Source: Sphingomonas quercus
GTDB lineage: Bacteria; Pseudomonadota; Alphaproteobacteria; Sphingomonadales; Sphingomonadaceae
Assembly: GCF_018863195.1 (NCBI RefSeq)
Contig: NZ_JAHKRT010000002.1
Location: 186,001 to 250,000 of the forward strand
Reading direction: 5' to 3'
Length of the DNA stretch: 64,000 nt
Shown here: one piece after another, positions 20,734-28,918 of the stretch
Numbering within the stretch: the first letter of the stretch is position 1
How the letters are laid out: each line of letters begins with the position of its first letter
Made by a program: the position numbers and the translations under genes
Notes under the pieces: generated by a model
Seen by the model: only the letters and a program-made list of their open reading frames with translations
The model's database searches: none
Told to the model about the DNA's origin: nothing

Positions 20734-21432
20734 ATGACGATCGAAGCGCGTGCCCATGTGTGGGAGGGCCCTGGCGGCCCGTTCGAGGGCCATCTCGCCT
20801 TCGCAGCCGGGCGCGAGCCGCGGCCGGGTATTCTCATCGCGCCGACGATCATGGGGGTCACCGATCTGGAACGCGGCATTGCCGCGCGGCTCGCCGAGCG
20901 GGGCTATGTCGCGCTGGTCGCCGACGTCTACGGGCAGGCCCGCCATCCCGCGACGATGGACGAGGCGCGGCCGCTGATGGACGCGCTGAACGCCGACCGG
21001 CCGCTGCTCGCCGCGCGCATGGCCGCCGCCTTCGACGCGCTGCGCCAGCGCGGCAATGTCGATCCGGCGAGGACGGCGGCGTTCGGCTATTGCTTCGGCG
21101 GCAAGTGCGTCCTCGATCTGGCGCGGGCCGGCGAGCCGGTGACCGGCGTCGTCACCTTCCACGGTCTGCTCGATCCGCCGCCGGCCGGCCATGGGGAGAT
21201 TTCCGCCAGATTGCTGGTGCTGCACGGCTGGGACGATCCGCTGGCGACGCCCGATCAGGTCGAGGCCTTTGCCCGGGAAATGACCGCGGCGCGCGTCGAC
21301 TGGCAGCTTCACGCCTATGGCCACACCGTCCATGCCTTCACCAATCCGAACCGCGAGGGCATGTACTCGCCGGTGGCGGAGGCGCGCTCGTGGAGGGCGG
21401 CGATGAACTTCCTCGACGAGCTTTTCGGTTGA
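20734..21432 (+). CDS. Dienelactone hydrolase family protein
   Basis: A 232-residue cytoplasmic alpha/beta hydrolase. The triad is visible: Cys in GYCFGG (about residue 124), Asp in [10 protein letters not shown] and His in [11 protein letters not shown]. Cysteine as nucleophile marks the dienelactone hydrolase group rather than serine esterases. Dienelactone hydrolases act in chlorocatechol breakdown, but family members such as this, without linked aromatic-degradation genes, often have other or unknown substrates. The ATG follows TAAGGAGCATCGCGG, a good ribosome-binding site. It is divergent from gpmA. Confidence 0.9.
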   Translation: MTIEARAHVWEGPGGPFEGHLAFAAGREPRPGILIAPTIMGVTDLERGIAARLAERGYVALVADVYGQARHPATMDEARPLMDALNADRPLLAARMAAAFDALRQRGNVDPARTAAFGYCFGGKCVLDLARAGEPVTGVVTFHGLLDPPPAGHGEISARLLVLHGWDDPLATPDQVEAFAREMTAARVDWQLHAYGHTVHAFTNPNREGMYSPVAEARSWRAAMNFLDELFG

Positions 21433-21480
21433 TCCCTTTCCGAAGCGGCTCGGATCGCTTAAATAAGGGATGATGTTTTT
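21432..21480 (+). terminator. Hairpin between the hydrolase gene and infC
   Basis: ATCCCTT (21432-21438) pairs with AAGGGAT (21465-21471), with an inner CCGA/TCGG helix, and the helix is followed shortly by TTTTT (21475-21480). It begins at the hydrolase stop codon. It may terminate that gene or be part of the infC leader. Confidence 0.4.
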
Positions 21481-21501
21481 GACTGTTCAGGAGACGTTGC
21501 C

Positions 21502-22053
21502 ATACCCCCGATGATGCCCCGCCGCGGTTTCGCCCCGACACCGACGCCGCTGAATGGACCGCGCTATAACGAATTCATCCAGTCGCCGAAGGTTCGCGTC
21601 ATCGACGAGAATGGCGAGAATCTGGGTGTGATGTACACGCGCGAGGCGATGGAGCAGGCGGCCGAGGTGGGTCTGGATCTGGTCGAGGTTTCGCCCAACG
21701 CCGACCCGCCCGTCGCCAAGTTCCTGGATGTCGGCAAGTTCAAGTACGAGAACCAGAAAAAGGCGAATCTCGCCCGGAAGTCGCAGAAGACGCAGGAGAT
21801 CAAGGAGATCAAGATGCGTCCCAACATCGACGACCACGACTATGACGTGAAGATGAAGAAGATCTTCGAGTTCATCGAGGAGGGCGACAAGGTCAAGTGC
21901 ACGCTGCGCTTCCGCGGCCGCGAGCTGGCGCATGGCCAGCTGGGCATGGCGGTGCTGCAGCGCGTCCAGGCCGACACCGCGGAAGTGGCCAAGGTGGAGC
22001 AATTCCCACGCATGGAAGGCCGCCAGATGCTGATGGTGCTGGCGCCGAAATAA
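21502..22053 (+). CDS. infC: Translation initiation factor IF-3, probable AUA start
   Basis: IF-3 binds the 30S subunit, blocks premature 50S joining and checks initiator codon-anticodon pairing. The protein has the N-terminal domain ([20 protein letters not shown]), the linker helix rich in Lys ([20 protein letters not shown]) and the C-terminal domain ([20 protein letters not shown]). Two in-frame ATGs lie at 21511 and 21514, but the CAGGAG ribosome-binding site (21488-21493) sits 17 bases from the first and exactly 8 bases from an in-frame ATA at 21502. Non-AUG starts are a hallmark of infC because IF-3 represses its own synthesis from them, so I place the start at ATA. From 21511 the protein would be 180 residues. 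Confidence 0.95.
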   Translation: MPPMMPRRGFAPTPTPLNGPRYNEFIQSPKVRVIDENGENLGVMYTREAMEQAAEVGLDLVEVSPNADPPVAKFLDVGKFKYENQKKANLARKSQKTQEIKEIKMRPNIDDHDYDVKMKKIFEFIEEGDKVKCTLRFRGRELAHGQLGMAVLQRVQADTAEVAKVEQFPRMEGRQMLMVLAPK

Positions 22054-22105
22054 GGCGCGGGGGGCGGGCCGATTGTCCGGCTCGCCGCCCCACGCATGAC
22101 GGTTG

Positions 22106-22127
22106 GGGGGGCGATCGCGCGCCCCCC
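22106..22127. terminator. Hairpin between convergent infC and the CsgG-like gene
   Basis: GGGGGGCG (22106-22113) pairs with CGCCCCCC (22120-22127) around a 6-nt loop, seven bases from the end of the minus-strand gene. A second GC-rich stem lies at about 22060-22092. Neither has a clear T-tract, so both are terminator-like only. Confidence 0.45.
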
Positions 22128-22133
22128 ATCCTG

Positions 22134-22910
22134 TCACTTGCTGGCCACCGGCGCCGCCGCGCTGGCATTGGCCGGCAGGCCGCCGAGCTGGGTGACCAGC
22201 TTCGTATAGGCGTCGAGATAAGCGAGCACGACCACCTGGCCGAGATCGGTGTTCTGGTAGCTGCCGGCACCGGCCGCCGCCAGCCCGCCGCCGAACCAGC
22301 CGCCGGCGCCGCCACCGAAGCCGATGTCGGTCTTGCGCGCATAGCCCTCGGTCAGCGCCTCCTGCTCGGTGGTGCGCATGTTGACCACGGCGAGGGTGAC
22401 GTTCGCTTCCTTCTTCTTGATGTTGAGGCCGCCGGCGATGCCGCCGAGCACGCCGCGGCCGAGGAAGCCGCCCAGCGCCGCGCCGATATTGGTGCCGCCC
22501 GAATTGTTGTTGCCGGTGATGATGTCGGGCACCATCGCGTAATCGGCGGCCTTCACCTGGCCCTTGCCGATATTGCTGTTCTGCTGAAGCTCGCCGGAAT
22601 CGGCGAGCGCGCGCTCGACGGCGCGGCTGGCAAGGCCGCGGCCGCGATCGACGAGGCCGAAGCAGCCGGACTTGGTGACGAACAGCTTGATGATCGCTTC
22701 CGGCGAGCCAAGCCCGACCTGGGTCCACCATTTGGTTTCGGGCTCGACGATCATCAGCGTGCCGAGCTTCTTGGTGCAGATCGGAATTTCCTGCTGCCCC
22801 TTCTGCTGGAGCTTGCGGCCCGAGGACTCGTCGGCAGCCAGCGACGGCGTCGCCATGGCGAGGCAAAGCATGCCGAACAGGCCGGCGTTGGCGGCGGTGC
22901 GGATGGTCAT
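22134..22910 (-). CDS. CsgG/HfaB-like secreted protein
   Basis: A 258-residue exported protein. The signal peptide ends around PSLA-ADE; the body resembles the CsgG family, with KKLGTLMIVEPE, RAVERALADSGELQ, a Gly-rich central stretch (GGTNIGAALGGFLGRGVLGG) and VTLAVVNMRTTEQEAL. CsgG proteins form outer-membrane curli export pores, while shorter relatives are periplasmic. Here there is no lipobox Cys after the signal peptide and no curli genes nearby, so a pore role is doubtful. The ATG at 22910 follows GGGGGATTTTCG. The frame is open upstream to 22988, but that would bury the signal peptide. Confidence 0.75.
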   Translation of the reverse strand: MTIRTAANAGLFGMLCLAMATPSLAADESSGRKLQQKGQQEIPICTKKLGTLMIVEPETKWWTQVGLGSPEAIIKLFVTKSGCFGLVDRGRGLASRAVERALADSGELQQNSNIGKGQVKAADYAMVPDIITGNNNSGGTNIGAALGGFLGRGVLGGIAGGLNIKKKEANVTLAVVNMRTTEQEALTEGYARKTDIGFGGGAGGWFGGGLAAAGAGSYQNTDLGQVVVLAYLDAYTKLVTQLGGLPANASAAAPVASK

Positions 22911-23113
22911 CGAAAATCCCCCGAATCGTAATGAGCAATTGCACAAAAATGCATTGGCGCCCTTAAAGAGGCGTTGCCCCGCCGACAATCACCCGGCGAC
23001 CAACCTCGGCTCCCGCTCGACAGGTTCGCCCCTTCGCGACGAGGCCGCCGCGCCTTGCGACGAAGTGGCGCCCGATTCCCGTGTCCAAGGCGCCGCGTTA
23101 ACCGGATTTGCGT

Positions 23114-23127
23114 TTACGTATACGTAA
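23114..23127. promoter_or_regulatory. Perfect 14-bp palindromic operator upstream of receptor 4
   Basis: TTACGTATACGTAA is a perfect palindrome 41 bp before the receptor 4 start, in the 258-bp divergent gap with the CsgG-like gene. An additional flanking T on the left gives TTTACGT. The pattern is close to the TTTACGTNNACGTAAA-type sites that I associate from memory with MerR-family LiuR regulators of branched-chain amino acid and acyl-CoA catabolism. The identity of the regulator is not shown by this window. Confidence 0.6.
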
Positions 23128-23168
23128 GCTAGGGGCCTGTGGACCTGTGGCGTCGAGGGGGAAACAAG

Positions 23169-25979
23169 ATGCGGAAGTCGTTGGGAGTGCTGTCCGTGGC
23201 GCTGGCGGCAGCGCCGCTCCCGGCCCAGGCGCCGCCCGCCGGGCCGGACGGCTATGGCGACGTCGTCGTCACCGCGACGCGCCGGGCGAGCCCGCTCAGC
23301 GACGTGCCGGTGGCCGTTTCCGCCGTCACCGGCGAGGCGCTGCAGAACAGCGGCGCCACCGATATCCGGCAACTCAACCAGATCACGCCGTCGCTGCTCG
23401 TCTCGTCGAGCGCGTCCGAGGCGGGCGCCGGCGGCGCGCGCATCCGCGGCATCGGCACGGTCGGCGACAATGTCGGGCTGGAAAGCTCGGTCGCGACCTT
23501 CATCGACGGCGTCTATCGGTCGCGCGCGGCGGTGGGCCTCACCGAACTGGGGCCGATCGAGCGGATCGAGGTGCTGCGCGGGCCGCAAGGCACCCTGTTC
23601 GGCCGCAATGCGTCGGCGGGGCTGATCAACATCGTCACCGCGCGCCCCAGCTTCGACGAGCAGGGCTATGCCGAGGCGAGCTACGGCAATTATGATTACT
23701 ACCGGCTGGCCGGCGGAATCACCGGCCCGATCGGGAGCAAGATCGCCTATCGGCTGGACGGCGTCTATGTGAAGCGCGACGGCTTCGTGAAGGACGTCAT
23801 TTCCGGCCGGCGCATCAATGATCGCGATCGCTATCTGGTGCGCGGCAAGCTGTTGCTGGAGCCTTCCGACAGCGCCTCCATCCTCCTCAGCGGTGACTTC
23901 GCCAACCGCAAGGAGGAATGCTGCGCCGGCCCCTATCTCCCGGCGAACGACGTGGTGCGCAATGCCGACGGCACGCTGAGCCGCCAGCCCTCCTCGATCG
24001 CCGCGCTGATTCGCGCCACCAGTTCCGCGGTGCCGGGCAATGGCGACGGCAAGGGCGTGGTATTGGGTGATCCGTTCGCGCGGCGCGTGGCGCTGACGCC
24101 GGGGCGCGGCTTCGCGGCCAGGGTGCGCGACTGGGGCCTGTCCGCGGAGGCCAATGTCGAGCTGGGCGACGTCAAGGTCACCTCGATCAGCGCCTGGCGC
24201 GACTTCAACTATCTGAAGGGCCAGGATGCCGATTTCGGCAATCTCGACATCCTCTATCGCCCCGGCGACGGATCGGGCTTCACCCGCTTCCGCACATTCA
24301 GCCAGGAAGTGCGCGCGCAAGGCTCCGCATTCGGCGATCGGGTGGACTGGCTGGTCGGCGGCTATTTCGCCGAGGAGAAGCTGGCGCTGAACGACAATCT
24401 CCGCTTCGGCGCGGATTTCGACAGCTTCGCCTCGCGGCGCGTCGGCCTGTTGAGCCCGCAGCTCGCCGCCTTCCCCTCGTTCGGCTTCCGCAACCTGTCG
24501 GGCTTCGTTCAGGCGGCGGGGATGCAGACGCTGGCTGGCGACCCGCGCTTCGCCGGGCTGCCGGCGGCGGCGCGTCCGATCGTCGCCAATGCCGTGGCCG
24601 GGCAGGTGCAGAACCTGCTGTTCGCCGATACCGGCTATCTCGATCGTTACCGGCAGGACGACCGCAACATCGCCGTCTTCACCCATAATATCGTCAAGCT
24701 CACCGACCGCCTCTCCCTGACGCTGGGCGCGCGCTACACGCATGACCGCAAGCGGCTGGACGCCGATTTCGCCAGCAACAGTGCCTGCGCCGGCTATCTC
24801 GCCAACATCACCCGGCTGGGCGGCCTGGCGGCATCGGCGGGGGCCAATCCGGGCGGCAATGGCGGCGCCAATGCCGCGATCGCCGGGCTGGCGACGGGCA
24901 TTGCCGGCCAGCTCGCGCAATTGACCGCCATTCCCTGCGTGGTCGGCGGCGCGCAGTTCGCGGGCTCGTCCCGCAATGTCGAGAAGCAATGGTCGGGCAC
25001 CGCGGTGCTCAGCTACAAGCCGACCGACCGGCTGCTCGGCTATGCGAGCTACGCGCGTGGCTACAAGGCGGGCGGCTTCAACCTCGATCGCGCCCCCTTG
25101 CTGAGCGCCGCCGCGCTCAGCGCCAATGGCGGCAATGTCGCCGCGGCCTCGACCACCAATCTCGACGTGCTGAAGTTCAAGCCGGAGACGGTCGATTCCT
25201 TCGAACTCGGCCTGAAATATGACGGGCGCCGCTTCGACATCAACGTCGCCGCCTTTTATGAGCGGTTTCGCAGCTTTCAGCTCAACACCTTCAACGGCAC
25301 CAACTTCCTCGTCACCGACATTCGCGGCTGCAAGACCGGCCTCGGGCTGACCGACCAGGACCTCGTCACCGGCAATTCCAACTGCTCGGACCTCGAGGCC
25401 GGGGTGGTTTCGAAGGGCGTCGAGATCGAGGCGATGTTGCAGCCGGCGCGCGACCTGCGCTTCAACCTCGGCTACACCTATGCCGATACCCGCTATGCCA
25501 AGGACCTCGCCGGCACGCCGGACTTCTTCGTGCCGGCCAACGGCAATTCGCTGGTGGCGCCGGCCTTCCTGCTGCCGGGGAGCCATTTGTCCAATGCCCC
25601 GGTGCACGTGGTCACCGGCTCGGGCAGCTTCACGCCGCCGCTGTGGGGGCGGCTGCGCGGCCTCGTCTATGCGGATTTCCGCTACACCTCGGAATTCAAC
25701 ACCGGCTCCGACCTGTTCTACGAGAAAAGGCAGCAGGGCGCGATGATCGTCAATGCGCGGCTCGGGATCGGGCCGGACGATCGCAGCTGGAGCCTCGAAT
25801 TCTGGGGCCAGAACCTGCTCGACACCGATACGCGGCAGGTGGTGTTCAACGCGCCGCTGCAAGGCTCGAACAGCTCCGCCTTACAGACCCAGCGCTTCGG
25901 GACGACGGCGACGCAGCTGTTCGGCGCCTTCCTCGGCGAGCCGCGGACCTATGGGGTGACGCTGCGGACCTTGTTCTGA
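23169..25979 (+). CDS. TonB-dependent receptor 4
   Basis: A 936-residue outer-membrane receptor of the VVVTATRR class. The signal peptide is short (MRKSLGVLSVALAAAPLPAQ), the TonB box is GDVVVTATRR, the plug holds DVPVAVSAVTGEALQ and RIEVLRGPQGTLFGRNASAG, and the barrel closes with RTYGVTLRTLF. It is long for this class because of extended loops, one Ala/Gly-rich (near GLAASAGANPGGNGGANAAI) and one with two Cys (RGCKTGLGL, NSNCSDL). Start: ATG 23169, after GGGGGAAACAAG. A perfect palindrome 41 bp upstream suggests single-regulator control. Uptake substrate unknown. Confidence 0.92.
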   Translation: MRKSLGVLSVALAAAPLPAQAPPAGPDGYGDVVVTATRRASPLSDVPVAVSAVTGEALQNSGATDIRQLNQITPSLLVSSSASEAGAGGARIRGIGTVGDNVGLESSVATFIDGVYRSRAAVGLTELGPIERIEVLRGPQGTLFGRNASAGLINIVTARPSFDEQGYAEASYGNYDYYRLAGGITGPIGSKIAYRLDGVYVKRDGFVKDVISGRRINDRDRYLVRGKLLLEPSDSASILLSGDFANRKEECCAGPYLPANDVVRNADGTLSRQPSSIAALIRATSSAVPGNGDGKGVVLGDPFARRVALTPGRGFAARVRDWGLSAEANVELGDVKVTSISAWRDFNYLKGQDADFGNLDILYRPGDGSGFTRFRTFSQEVRAQGSAFGDRVDWLVGGYFAEEKLALNDNLRFGADFDSFASRRVGLLSPQLAAFPSFGFRNLSGFVQAAGMQTLAGDPRFAGLPAAARPIVANAVAGQVQNLLFADTGYLDRYRQDDRNIAVFTHNIVKLTDRLSLTLGARYTHDRKRLDADFASNSACAGYLANITRLGGLAASAGANPGGNGGANAAIAGLATGIAGQLAQLTAIPCVVGGAQFAGSSRNVEKQWSGTAVLSYKPTDRLLGYASYARGYKAGGFNLDRAPLLSAAALSANGGNVAAASTTNLDVLKFKPETVDSFELGLKYDGRRFDINVAAFYERFRSFQLNTFNGTNFLVTDIRGCKTGLGLTDQDLVTGNSNCSDLEAGVVSKGVEIEAMLQPARDLRFNLGYTYADTRYAKDLAGTPDFFVPANGNSLVAPAFLLPGSHLSNAPVHVVTGSGSFTPPLWGRLRGLVYADFRYTSEFNTGSDLFYEKRQQGAMIVNARLGIGPDDRSWSLEFWGQNLLDTDTRQVVFNAPLQGSNSSALQTQRFGTTATQLFGAFLGEPRTYGVTLRTLF

Positions 25980-26009
25980 GGCGGCGAGGAGGAAGGCCCT
26001 CTCCTCACA

Positions 26010-28766
26010 TCACGCCGCCGCCTTGTCCGCCGGCACGCCGCCGGCCACGTCGAGCAGGCGGCGTTCAAGGGAGCGCAGGCGGGCGGGCGCGGTGATCTTG
26101 TCGCCGATCAGGTCCGTCACGTAGAACACGTCGACGGCGCGCTCGCCATAAGTGGCGATATGGGCCGAGTGGATCGTCACCTTCGACTGGAAAAGGGCAT
26201 GGGCCAGCGCGTTGAGCAGCGCCGGCCGATCCCGCGCGTTGACCTCGATCACCGTGTAGCGGTTGGACGCGCGGTTATCGATCAACACATTGGGCTCGAT
26301 GGTGAACGCCTCGGCGCGGGTGCGCGGCAATGGCCGGGCGGCGAGCCGGTCGGCAAGCTTGTGGCGGTTGGCGAGCGCGTCCTCGATGGCCTGGGCGAGG
26401 CGGCTCAGCCGTTCCGGCCCGGTGAAGGTGCCGCCGAGCGGATCCTGGACGAGGAAATTGTCGAGCGCCATGCCGTCGCGGGTGGTGTGGATGCGCGCGT
26501 CGATGATGTTGCCGCCGGCGACATGGATGCCGCCGGCGATGCGGTAGAAAATGCCGGGATGGTCGGCGGCGTAGACGGTGACGAGGGTCGCGGCGCGTTC
26601 GGTGTCGACCCGCGTCTCGATGACGAGCGGGCGGCCTTCGGCGTCCGCGGTCGCCATCTGCCGGGCATTGGCGATCAGCACCTCCTCGGGCTCGGCCACC
26701 CAGTAGGATTCGGGCAGGCGCTTGACGAGGGCGGCGAAGCGATCGTCGCTCCAGCCGAGCGCCACCCTGGTCGCCGCCTGCTTGGCGGCGACGCGCTCGC
26801 GCCGGCCATTCTGCTTGTGGCCGAGGCGCAGCACCTCCTCGGCCAGCTCGTAGAGATCGGTGAGCAGCTGGCGCTTCCAGCCGTTCCACACGCCCGGGCC
26901 GACGGCGCGGATATCGACCACCGTCAGCACCAGCAACAGGCGCAGCCGTTCCGGGCTCTGCACGATCTCGGTGAAGTCGATGATCGTCTTGTAGTCGCTG
27001 AGGTCGCGCTTGAAGGCGGTGGCCGACATCAGCAGATGGTGCCGCACCAGCCACGCCACCGTCTCGGTCTCGGCCGGCGTCAGGCCGAAGCGCGGGCAGA
27101 GCCGCTCCGCCACCTCGCCGCCGAGCACCGAATGATCGCCGTCCCGGCCTTTGGCGATATCGTGCAGCAGCACCGCCACATAGAGCGCCCGCCGCGACAC
27201 GATCTGGCGCATCAATGTCGCGGAGAGCGGATGATCTGAATCCATCTCCCCCTTCTCGATGCGCGAAAGCAGGTCGATGGCCCGGATCGAATGCTCGTCC
27301 ACCGTGTAATGGTGGTACATGTCGAACTGCATCTGCGCGACGACGCGGCCGAAGTCCGGCACGAAGCGGCTGAACACGTCGGCCTCGTTCATCCGGCGCA
27401 GCATCTTGCCCGGCGCGCGCGGAGAGGTGAGCACGTCCATGAACAGCGCGTTGGCGCGCGGGTCGTTGCGGGCGCGATCGATCAGCTTGGCGTCGCGCTG
27501 GGCAAGGCGCATCGCGGTCGGGTGGATTTCATAGCCGTGGCGATCGGCGAGCGCGAACAGCTCGACCAACCGCACCGGATCGCCATGGAAAAACGCCTCG
27601 TCCGGTACGGACAGGCGCCCGCGATCGACGATGAACCCGTTCAGATTGCTCGGCTTGCGGCGGCTGCGGATAGGCAGTGCGAAGCGCTTGCCCTTGCCCC
27701 CGAACTCCTCGTCGAGATGCGCGAGGAACACCCCCGTGAGATCGCCGACCTGCTTCGCGACCAGGAAATAATGGCGCATGAAACGCTCGACGGCGGCGCG
27801 GCCGGGGCGATCGGCATAGCGCATCCGCGCCGCGATCTCGGGCTGGACGTCGAAGGTCAGCCGCTCCTCGGCGCGACGGGTGATGATGTGCAGGTGGCAG
27901 CGCACCGCCCACAGGAAATTCTCGGCCTTCTGGAACTGGCGCAGCTCCGCGCGGGTGAGCAGGCCGGCATCGACCAGCTCCGTCACGTCGCGCACCTTGT
28001 TCACATATTTGCCGATCCAGAACAGGGTGTGGAGGTCACGCAGGCCACCCTTGCCCTCCTTCAGATTGGGCTCGACGACATAACGGCTGTCACCCATGCG
28101 CTGGTGCCGCTGGTCGCGCTCGGCAAGCTTTTCGACCACGAAGGCGCGGGCGGTGCCGGCCATCACCTCGCGCTCGAAGCGGGCATAGGCCTCGTCGTAA
28201 AGGGCGGTGTCGCCCCAGACATAGCGCCCTTCGAGCATGGCGGTGCGGATGGTGAGGTCGCTCTTGGCCATGCGGACCATGTCGTCCATTGAGCGACTGG
28301 AATGGCCGACCTTCAGGCCGAGATCCCAGAGCAGGTAGAGCATGCTCTCGATGACCTGCTCGGCCCAGGGCGTCTGCTTCCACGGGGTCAGGAAGGCGAT
28401 GTCGACGTCGGAATGGAGCGCCATCTCCGCCCGGCCATAGCCGCCCACGGCGACGAGGCTGAGCCGCTCGGCGGCGGTAGGGTTGCTGGCCGGATAGAGG
28501 CGGGTGGTGGCGAAGTCGAAGACCAGACGCAGCAGCTGATCGGTGAGAAAGGCATAGGAGGCGGCGATCTCGGCGCCGCGGCCGGGCCGCTCCGTCAGTC
28601 GCGCGGCAATCTCCGCGCGGCCGCTGTCCAGCGCGCCCTTGAGCAGGCCGCACGCCTGGCGGCGCAGCACCTCGCGCTCGCCCTCCAGCGCTTCCAGCGC
28701 GTCGGCGAGGCGACGGCGATCGATGATCGCGCGGCGGTTGGTCAGCATGTCATAGCGAGCGCTCAT
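26010..28766 (-). CDS. glnD: Bifunctional [protein-PII] uridylyltransferase/uridylyl-removing enzyme
   Basis: The cytoplasmic nitrogen sensor that adds UMP to PII proteins at low glutamine and removes it at high glutamine. Domains in order: nucleotidyltransferase with GGYGRAEMALHSDVDIAFLT, a GlnD linker domain, an HD domain with VLLHDIAKGRDGDHS, and two C-terminal ACT domains (TLVTVYAADHPGIFYRIAGG; RYTVIEVNARDRPALLNALA). About 918 residues, as expected. I chose ATG 28766 (MSARYDML); ATG 28820 or 28748 are possible. Its likely target GlnK is encoded at 61343-61681. It is convergent with receptor 4 and divergent from receptor 5. Confidence 0.96.
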   Translation of the reverse strand: MSARYDMLTNRRAIIDRRRLADALEALEGEREVLRRQACGLLKGALDSGRAEIAARLTERPGRGAEIAASYAFLTDQLLRLVFDFATTRLYPASNPTAAERLSLVAVGGYGRAEMALHSDVDIAFLTPWKQTPWAEQVIESMLYLLWDLGLKVGHSSRSMDDMVRMAKSDLTIRTAMLEGRYVWGDTALYDEAYARFEREVMAGTARAFVVEKLAERDQRHQRMGDSRYVVEPNLKEGKGGLRDLHTLFWIGKYVNKVRDVTELVDAGLLTRAELRQFQKAENFLWAVRCHLHIITRRAEERLTFDVQPEIAARMRYADRPGRAAVERFMRHYFLVAKQVGDLTGVFLAHLDEEFGGKGKRFALPIRSRRKPSNLNGFIVDRGRLSVPDEAFFHGDPVRLVELFALADRHGYEIHPTAMRLAQRDAKLIDRARNDPRANALFMDVLTSPRAPGKMLRRMNEADVFSRFVPDFGRVVAQMQFDMYHHYTVDEHSIRAIDLLSRIEKGEMDSDHPLSATLMRQIVSRRALYVAVLLHDIAKGRDGDHSVLGGEVAERLCPRFGLTPAETETVAWLVRHHLLMSATAFKRDLSDYKTIIDFTEIVQSPERLRLLLVLTVVDIRAVGPGVWNGWKRQLLTDLYELAEEVLRLGHKQNGRRERVAAKQAATRVALGWSDDRFAALVKRLPESYWVAEPEEVLIANARQMATADAEGRPLVIETRVDTERAATLVTVYAADHPGIFYRIAGGIHVAGGNIIDARIHTTRDGMALDNFLVQDPLGGTFTGPERLSRLAQAIEDALANRHKLADRLAARPLPRTRAEAFTIEPNVLIDNRASNRYTVIEVNARDRPALLNALAHALFQSKVTIHSAHIATYGERAVDVFYVTDLIGDKITAPARLRSLERRLLDVAGGVPADKAAA

Positions 28767-28918
28767 GCAGCGAGAGATAGGCGAGGCGGCGCCCTTCGTC
28801 ACGGGGGCCTTGTCGACCATGATCGACGCGCGCCTTTCCCGGCCCCAAGATTTCCTAGTTATACGATTTCCCTACTGGAGAAATAGGAGATGCTCAGACG
28901 CCGAAGGGGGAGATTCGC

